Shown: positions 58,141 to 64,000 of the stretch, one piece after another
How the letters are laid out: every line of letters starts with the position of its first letter
Position numbering within the stretch: position 1 is the first letter of the stretch
Source: Ottelia alismoides
Taxonomy: Eukaryota > Streptophyta > Magnoliopsida > Alismatales > Hydrocharitaceae
Reading direction: 5' to 3'
Length of the DNA stretch: 64,000 nt
NCBI GenBank assembly: GCA_037367405.1
Contig: JAZKJV010007261.1
Span: forward strand, 124,001-188,000
Notes under the pieces: generated by a model
Told to the model about the DNA's origin: nothing
The model's database searches: none
What the model saw: the letters and a program-made list of their open reading frames with translations, nothing else
Translations under genes and position numbers: made by a program

Positions 58141-58893
58141 TGTTGATATGCCTTGAATTCTAACCACTTGTTCTACCGAACATAGTTGAAGAACTGTCTA
58201 ACGCCCTCCCGTACCATCATACCCTACAGCCATGGGGGTCTCACTATCCAGTCAACGAGCCTGTGGGAGGGGGGTTTTAAGGGGGAGCACGTGCACAACT
58301 CACTACCGGGGGAAGCACCCCCCGTCCCGAGACGAATTTTCTATATGGTATTTGGATATGTTAGTACTGAGAATAGTATATAAACTCCCTAGGATTAGGG
58401 TTCTATGTATGCTATGTGTTTTTTCATCTTCTCCGGAAATAGTAAAACCAAGTGTTGCTGCCCAAAGACGTAGTAGCTCAATTAACGGGGTGAACCTTGT
58501 AAATATGCATGTTTGTGTTTTGCTTGATTGATCATGGTTGTGCCTATTTGCTTTTGCTACTTGCAACAAATGTATTAAGGCATGGTGCTTGGATGTGGTC
58601 GTGAGCAAGATGATCTTTATCGTGTGAGTCCGATCTCCTTTTTTTGTAGCTCTTTGATTTCTTCCATGGCACCGTCTTTACTTTGATATTTATGTTTTAT
58701 TCATCTCCAAATTCAGAAGCTTTGTTGAGTTCTTCCTCAACTATATCTGTAGAGATATTTCTATACTCTCTATGTACTTTTTCTGTATTTTATTTCTTTG
58801 TATCCATCATATGTAATTTACCCATAGGTCTCTCCTCTATATAAGAGAGCCTAGGGTTATCAAGAATAATCATCTTTTCTATTTCTCCCAACA
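58141..58893 (+). repeat. Copia-type LTR
   Basis: 753 bp, starting TGTTGATATGCC and ending TCTCCCAACA (5-bp terminal repeat TGTTG/CAACA), directly followed by a tRNA-iMet primer site. TATA-like strings are at 58374-58382 (AGTATATAAAC) and 58832-58840 (CTATATAAG), the second giving a conventional short transcribed leader. It is unrelated in sequence to the copia LTR family at 289, 41439, 41469 and 49383. No second copy was found in the window. Confidence 0.7.
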
Positions 58894-59112
58894 TGGTATC
58901 AGAGCCACGATCCTAGACTGAAGCTCCATACCCTAATCCTACCCCACCCGCCGCCTCTCTCTCTACAAGGTCGTCACCATCATCGCCAATCCGGGCAGTA
59001 GCCCCCGCCATCGCCGCCCAGCGGCACCACCACTGCCGGCCCTTGCTGCCGCTGCCGCCGAGCAGTATCCCCCGCCCCCGCACCTCCTTGGCCACCGACC
59101 TTTGTAGCTGAT
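58894..59112 (+). other. Primer-binding site and truncated leader of the copia element
   Basis: TGGTATCAGAGCCACGATCC (58894-58913) is a clear tRNA-iMet primer site. A GC-rich leader follows to about 59110, then AT-rich sequence, so the rest of this element is missing or was replaced. Confidence 0.7.
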
Positions 59113-59250
59113 GAATCTGCACTTCATCTTCTTTATTCATTTATTTTAGCTTAAAATCCGTTATAAAACACATGTAAATATTATTAATTTCATTCTTTCA
59201 CTAATTCTAACTCTTGTATAAATATTATACATTTATCACTCTTTTAACCT

Positions 59251-61388
59251 AAAATAAATAAATAAATAACAACAACAAAGCCTTTTCCCACAATTAAGTA
59301 GGGTCGGCTACATGGATTCTTCGCCTCCATTCAGATCTATCTTGGGTCAATCTCGGGCTTATATCCAAAAAACTAAGATCCCTTCGTATAGTCTATTTCC
59401 AACACTTCTTGGGCCGTCCTCGCCCTCTCTTAGCTGGCTCAACATTCCAACACTCGCATCTCCTAACCGGTGCATCAGCTGACCTTCTTTGCAAATGACC
59501 AAACCATCTTAAGCGGTTTTCTCGCATCTTATCCTCGATCGGAGCTACACCAACTTTCTTTCTGATTGCATCATTTCGAATCCGATCTTTACGTGTATGT
59601 CCACATATCCATCTTACATTTCTGCTACAGCCATTCTCTGCACATGTCTATGGTTCACAGGCCAACATTCAGATGCATAAAGCATAGCAGGTCTCACAGC
59701 TGCTTTGTAAAACTTTCCTTTAATTTTTAAAGGAATTTTCTTATCACAGAGAACGGCGGAGGCTCCTCTCCACTTTAGCCAGCCTACATTTATTCTATTA
59801 GTAACATCTCCATCAATTTCCCCATCATGTTGCAAAATAGATCCCAGATATCTAAAAGAATCTCTCTTCTGAATGTTATCGTCACCAATTTTCACCTCGA
59901 TTCCTTCACCATTGCTTCCATTAAAGGTGGATTCCATATATTCCGTCTTAGCCCTACTTACACGAAAACCTTTAGTCTCCAATGCATGTCTCCAAACCTC
60001 AAGCTTCTCATTTACTCCATCTCTAGTCTCGCCAATCAACACAATATCATCAGCAAATAACATATACCAAGGTAACTCATCCTGAATGTGACTTGTCAAC
60101 TCGTCCATAATCAAAGTAAAAAGAAATGGACTCAAAGTTGAACCTTGATGTAAACCAATGTTGATATCAAAATAGTCAATCTTCCCTGTCGGGGTCCTTA
60201 CACAAGATAAAGCCCTATCATACATATCCTTTATGAGATTAATGTATAGGACGGGTACTTGTCTCTTCTCCAAAACTCTCCACAGTATCTCTCGTGGGAC
60301 AAAATCATAAGCCTTCTCCAAATCAATAAAGATCATATGGAGATTCTTCCTTTTAGCTCTATAAATCTCCATTGTTCTCCTCAGCAAATGAATGGCTTCA
60401 ATAGTTGAGCGACCTGGCATGAATCCGAATTGGTTTTCTTTTACTTGGGAAACTTGCCTCAACCTTCTTTCGATCACACGTTCCCAAATTTTCATAGTGT
60501 GACTCATCAACTTGATACCTTTGTAATTTGAACAATTTTGAATGTCTCCTTTGTTCTTATAAAGAGGCACAACGATACTCCTCCAATCTTCAGGCATTTT
60601 CTTGCTTCGCCAAATAACATTGAATAGATTCGTAAGCCAAGTCAAACCACGCTCACCTAAAACTTTCCATACTTCTACAGGGATGTCATCTGGTCCTACA
60701 CCTTTCCCAGGTCTCATAACCTTCAAAGCCTCCTCTACTTCCTTTCTTTGTATTCGTCTATAGCATGCACGATTCAAGTAACTTTCACTACTAGCTAGAT
60801 CACCCAAAGTGATCTCTCTATTTCCTTCCCCAATGAAAAGTTTATGGAAGTACTGCTCCCATCTAGTCTCTATATCCTTCTGAGTAACAAGCACATGACC
60901 TTTCTCGTCCTTAATGCATCTCACTTGAGAAAGGTCTTTGGTCTTTCTTTCTCTTGCTTTGACCAACCTGAATATATCCTTCTGGCCCTCCTTAAAATCG
61001 AGATTTTTATACAAAACTTCATAAGCTTTGACTTAGCTTCGCTTATAGCCTTCTTTGCTTCCTTCTTCGCTATTTTATAGTTTGTGACAGTTTCCTCTGT
61101 TCTATCCTTAGACATAGCTTTAAAGAAAGCTCTTTTAATTTTTAGCTTCTCTTGTACTCCTTCACTCCACCACCAAGCCTCCTTTTGACCCGGAGCTCCT
61201 CCTTTTGACTCGCCTAGCATCTCTTTGGCTAACTTTCAGATACAAGATGCTACTGCCTCCCACATCTCTCTTGCACTACCGCTACAATCCCAAGATAAGT
61301 CTTTTAAAACCTTCTCCCTGAAACTTGATTGCTTCAGTGAAATATTCCACCACCTAGTTCTAGTGATCTTATGAACCCTCCTTTTCTT
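59251..61388 (-). mobile_element. 5'-truncated RTE-clade LINE
   Basis: The minus-strand element ends in a GTTGTTGTTATTTATTTATT tail (59251-59279), typical for RTE LINEs, shortly after the stop codon at 59294. Its left (5') end at about 61388 falls inside the linker between endonuclease and reverse transcriptase; the apurinic endonuclease domain is absent. Truncation from the 5' end is normal for target-primed insertion. Target duplications were not resolved. Confidence 0.85.
59294..61388 (-). pseudogene. RTE LINE reverse transcriptase, nearly continuous but truncated
   Basis: The main open stretch is 59614-61014 (466 codons; it opens at a TTG, so it has no true start). It has reverse transcriptase blocks KGVGPDDIPVEVWK, WRSIVVPLYKNKGD, NYKGIKLMSHTMKIWERVIE, NQFGFMPGRSTIEAI, FIDLEKAYDFVPR, GLHQGSTLSPFLF, the catalytic MLFADDIVL, and FRYLGSI. 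Upstream, KKRRVHKITRTRWWN and ESKGGAPGQKEAWWW belong to the family linker, with one TGA (about 61242) and a one-base loss near 61025. Downstream the frame shifts at 59614 and goes on as [20 protein letters not shown] to RRRIHVADPT and stop at 59294, with one TAG. Without its endonuclease it cannot move. Confidence 0.9.
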
Positions 61389-62400
61389 TACCAGATAAAG
61401 AAAATAAGAGACTATATATATTCAACAGATACAGGCTAAATCAGACCTCGAGAGAAGGTCACGACTTGACCTGATCGACAAGGAAGAAAGTAGGTAGAGA
61501 TAAGGCCTAATTACCAGAAAATCCCAAAAATTAACTTGTCACCTGTATATATTCATAACATGTACAATATTGTCTATATTACATATTCTTTCTTTAATAT
61601 ATTCATTACCAAATCCTTTGTAAATAACATTTATTTATACTTAAATTTATGAATAAAATTCTTTTGTAAATAATAAAAATAATTGCAATTAAAATCTTTA
61701 TATATATTGTGTAATTACATCATTCTCCAAAAGCCACAAAGTACAAACTTTCAAGACCAATATCTACTCCACCCAAACTCCAAATTCATCAAACTCACTT
61801 TCATTATACTATAGATTAAATTATTTTTAAAATAGAAATAAAATTCAGAGTTAAGGTATGAAATGTGGAAAATTGGGGTACTATCGTGTATTATACCAAT
61901 GTCGGCTATGTATATTATTTAATTATTTATTTTCTTGTGCATATTTGTGAATATTGTATTTTTACTTAACTGTGAATACTGTATTTAACTTATATAAAAT
62001 ACAAATAAAATTCACAAAATAAAAAATCAACAAAAATAAAATCATGTATATAATATTTATGTACCACCATGTATATATTGTACGTATACCTATTTAATTA
62101 ACGTAATAAATTAATTCTTAAAAATTAAATAAAAATACCATTAAAACCCTTGTAAAAATATTGTAAATAAAAAAACTATTACATTATATATATTTGTATA
62201 AATAATAAATTAAAAATCAAAATCTTGTATATATAGGTATACATACCTATAAATAATACCTTGTATTTATTTTAACCCTTGTATATGCATTATTTAATTA
62301 GAATCACCAAATTAACTTTAATTTATTTTTAACATTTTTATTTATATTATATAATTAAATAAATTCATTTTCGATTTTTTTATTCAATTTTTTAACTTTT
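61389..62400. other. AT-rich sequence without recognised features
   Basis: About 1 kb of strongly AT-rich DNA with many TATATA and AATAAA strings. No frame longer than chance and no element ends seen. Confidence 0.6.
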
Positions 62401-64000
62401 TTTTCTTTGTTTTATCGTCTACCCTATTTTGGATGTATTCTTCGCGCCCTCTGATTGGCCAGCTCGGGTCCGTTGACTGCTAACCGTCCGCTCTTCCACT
62501 AACTGCTCTCGCTCCCTTCCCCCATTCTTTTCGCTCATTAAATCCTCTCGCTCACCAGCCTAACCATTCCACCAACTTCGCCTCGATCATCACCCATTTT
62601 GAAATTCAAAAATCGTTGGTGTTTATCCTATAAATAACCATTCCAACTCTTCCACCCTCTGCCCACCTTAGATCCTCACAGATCTGGAGTCTGATCTACA
62701 TTCTGACCATCCTTCATCGGAGACCCCCGTCTAATCACTATTGCCCGTGTTTTTGCCCTAATCTTTTGGTCGGAGCTTTCTCCGAGCATCAGCGTTCTAT
62801 TTCAGGGTCAAAGCACGGTTAATTAACACTGAATCGAGTTCGGGAGGTTCGCCTGAAGCTGATACCTTTCAGGCCTCCAGAACTTCGATTAGGAGAAGCC
62901 GTGCTCCATTGCTTCAACCAGTCGATAGAGGAAGAGTCCAGGGAGCCGTAGCACTTGCCATCAGCGGATTTGGATGAGCAACGACCAAGATCTCCTCGAT
63001 CGAAGTTTGTCGGAGTCCATCTTCTTCCGAGTTCCTCCAGTGCCTTTCATCGTTGTACGATCAAGAACATCAGCCCAATTTCCATCACTGCCGTCCATTT
63101 TGCCCCAAAAGGGAGTCGTGGATCCCACTTCCAGATTAGATCCGAGCCATTCGAGCAGCAATCATTTCCAATCGTTGGATCAGCTTCAAAGCGAACCGTG
63201 GTCGCAGATCAATCCACATCATTTGAGCAAGAATCCATGTAGCCGACCCTACTTATAGTGGGAGAAGGCTTAGCACATTTTAAGTCCCTGTAAGGATTGT
63301 GTCTGTACTTTATTATTTGAATATTTACACTTTTTATCCTTCGCATTTATTTTAATTGCATTTAAGTCCTGCTTAAACTGTGAGGCATGCATATCACGTG
63401 ATCTGTGGAAAATTTGCGATAAAAGTATTTTATTATTGTGTTATTATTCAGCCCCAGAAAATATTTTATTTGCATTCGTGTCCAATCCAACGAGGTGCAC
63501 ATGCCCTAACACGCTTTCCTCGGGATTTTTGCACAATTTGCCCTGTGACTTTTTTATTTGTTATCATTTAATCTGCTAACTTTAAATAATTGCATTTAGA
63601 TCTCTGTTCATCATCTGCATTTGTTTTGAAAATATCAAAACTTGTTTAAAATTCCACAAAAATTCCTCTAGGTACCTGTTACATCCATCTTGCATCCACA
63701 TTTTGCATTTCACATTTTCATTATTTTTATTATTTTTAAAAATTCAAAAATCTGAAAAAATTCCCTATTTGCATGTGAAAATAAATAGAATATATAAAAA
63801 TTGCACGAAAAATTCTAAAAAAATGAAGTGTGCTTCTTTTGATTTATTTTAATTTCTCTCTAATTTTTGTATTTTTATTCCTCATAAAAATCATAAAAAG
63901 TATAAAACACTTCAAAATATTAGAAATTCATAAAAAAATCGTTTAAAAATCCAAAAAATACAAAATGGCTTATGGAAAATATAAAAAAATCCCTTTTATT
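62401..64000 (+). repeat. Probable partial Ty3/gypsy LTR, plus orientation, cut by the window end
   Basis: A GC-rich block with a TATA box (CCTATAAATAACC, 62628-62640) is followed by AT-rich sequence with the repeating theme AATTGCATTTAAGTCC and AATTGCATTTAGATCTC. LTR C, read on its coding strand near 16660-16695, has AATTGCATTTAGATCCCCG, and A, B and C share the GC-block-then-AT layout. Overlapping frames at 62955-63258 are probably transcribed but untranslated LTR sequence. A host gene 5' end cannot be excluded. Confidence 0.4.

Noticed and set aside
1..64000. CRISPR array, phage, operon or bacterial defence system
   Set aside because: Every coding trace is a plant gene or plant transposon; the repeats are LTRs and satellites-like units, not spaced direct repeats with unique spacers.

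Overview
The window is plant nuclear DNA, almost certainly from an angiosperm with a repeat-rich genome. The evidence is a Tekay-type chromovirus, several Ty1/copia elements primed by initiator tRNA-Met, a TRIM, a CACTA transposase relic, an RTE-clade LINE and one exon of a plant-only gene family (DUF863). I cannot name the species. No bacterial, organellar, rRNA, tRNA or CRISPR features were seen. Nearly all of the 64 kb is mobile DNA, much of it nested.

Layout. 1-7.8 kb: a decayed CACTA TNP2-like gene (minus strand) split by a solo copia LTR (289-2796, target duplication TCTTC). Beside it lies a 674-bp TRIM (3368-4041), then unassigned AT-rich DNA with one possible exon and a 46-bp alternating purine/pyrimidine tract. 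7.8-39.7 kb: a nested stack. The outer, internally deleted Tekay-like element spans 7781-39681 (duplication CCATG). Its 3' LTR is split by a second Ty3/gypsy element, 11732-37240 (duplication CCCCT, degenerate tRNA-Asp primer site). That element contains an extra LTR of related type (16122-19109), a relic protease gene, and a young Tekay element at 23864-33875 (duplication ACATA). The two 2572-bp LTRs of the young copy differ at only about ten positions by eye, and its gag-pol has one premature stop and one missing base.

39.7-54.3 kb: the 3' half of an old copia polymerase gene, then a copia LTR (41439-54345) split by a full-length but decayed copia element of the same LTR family in the opposite orientation (41469-52009). 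That element carries a 144-bp MITE. 54.3-58.1 kb: the only convincing host gene, the large last exon of a DUF863 protein on the minus strand, with a 44-bp perfect AT palindrome downstream. 58.1-64 kb: a copia LTR with primer site, a 5'-truncated RTE LINE, AT-rich DNA, and a GC-rich then AT-rich block that resembles part of another Ty3/gypsy LTR.

The order of insertion can be read from which element interrupts which: outer Tekay-like, then the tRNA-Asp-primed element, then the young Tekay; the timing of the extra LTR is unresolved. Apart from DUF863, the genes here serve only retrotransposition. The notable structures are non-coding: compensated palindromes in LTRs, purine-tract repeats with hairpins, and LTR edges that seem to have captured a polypurine tract.
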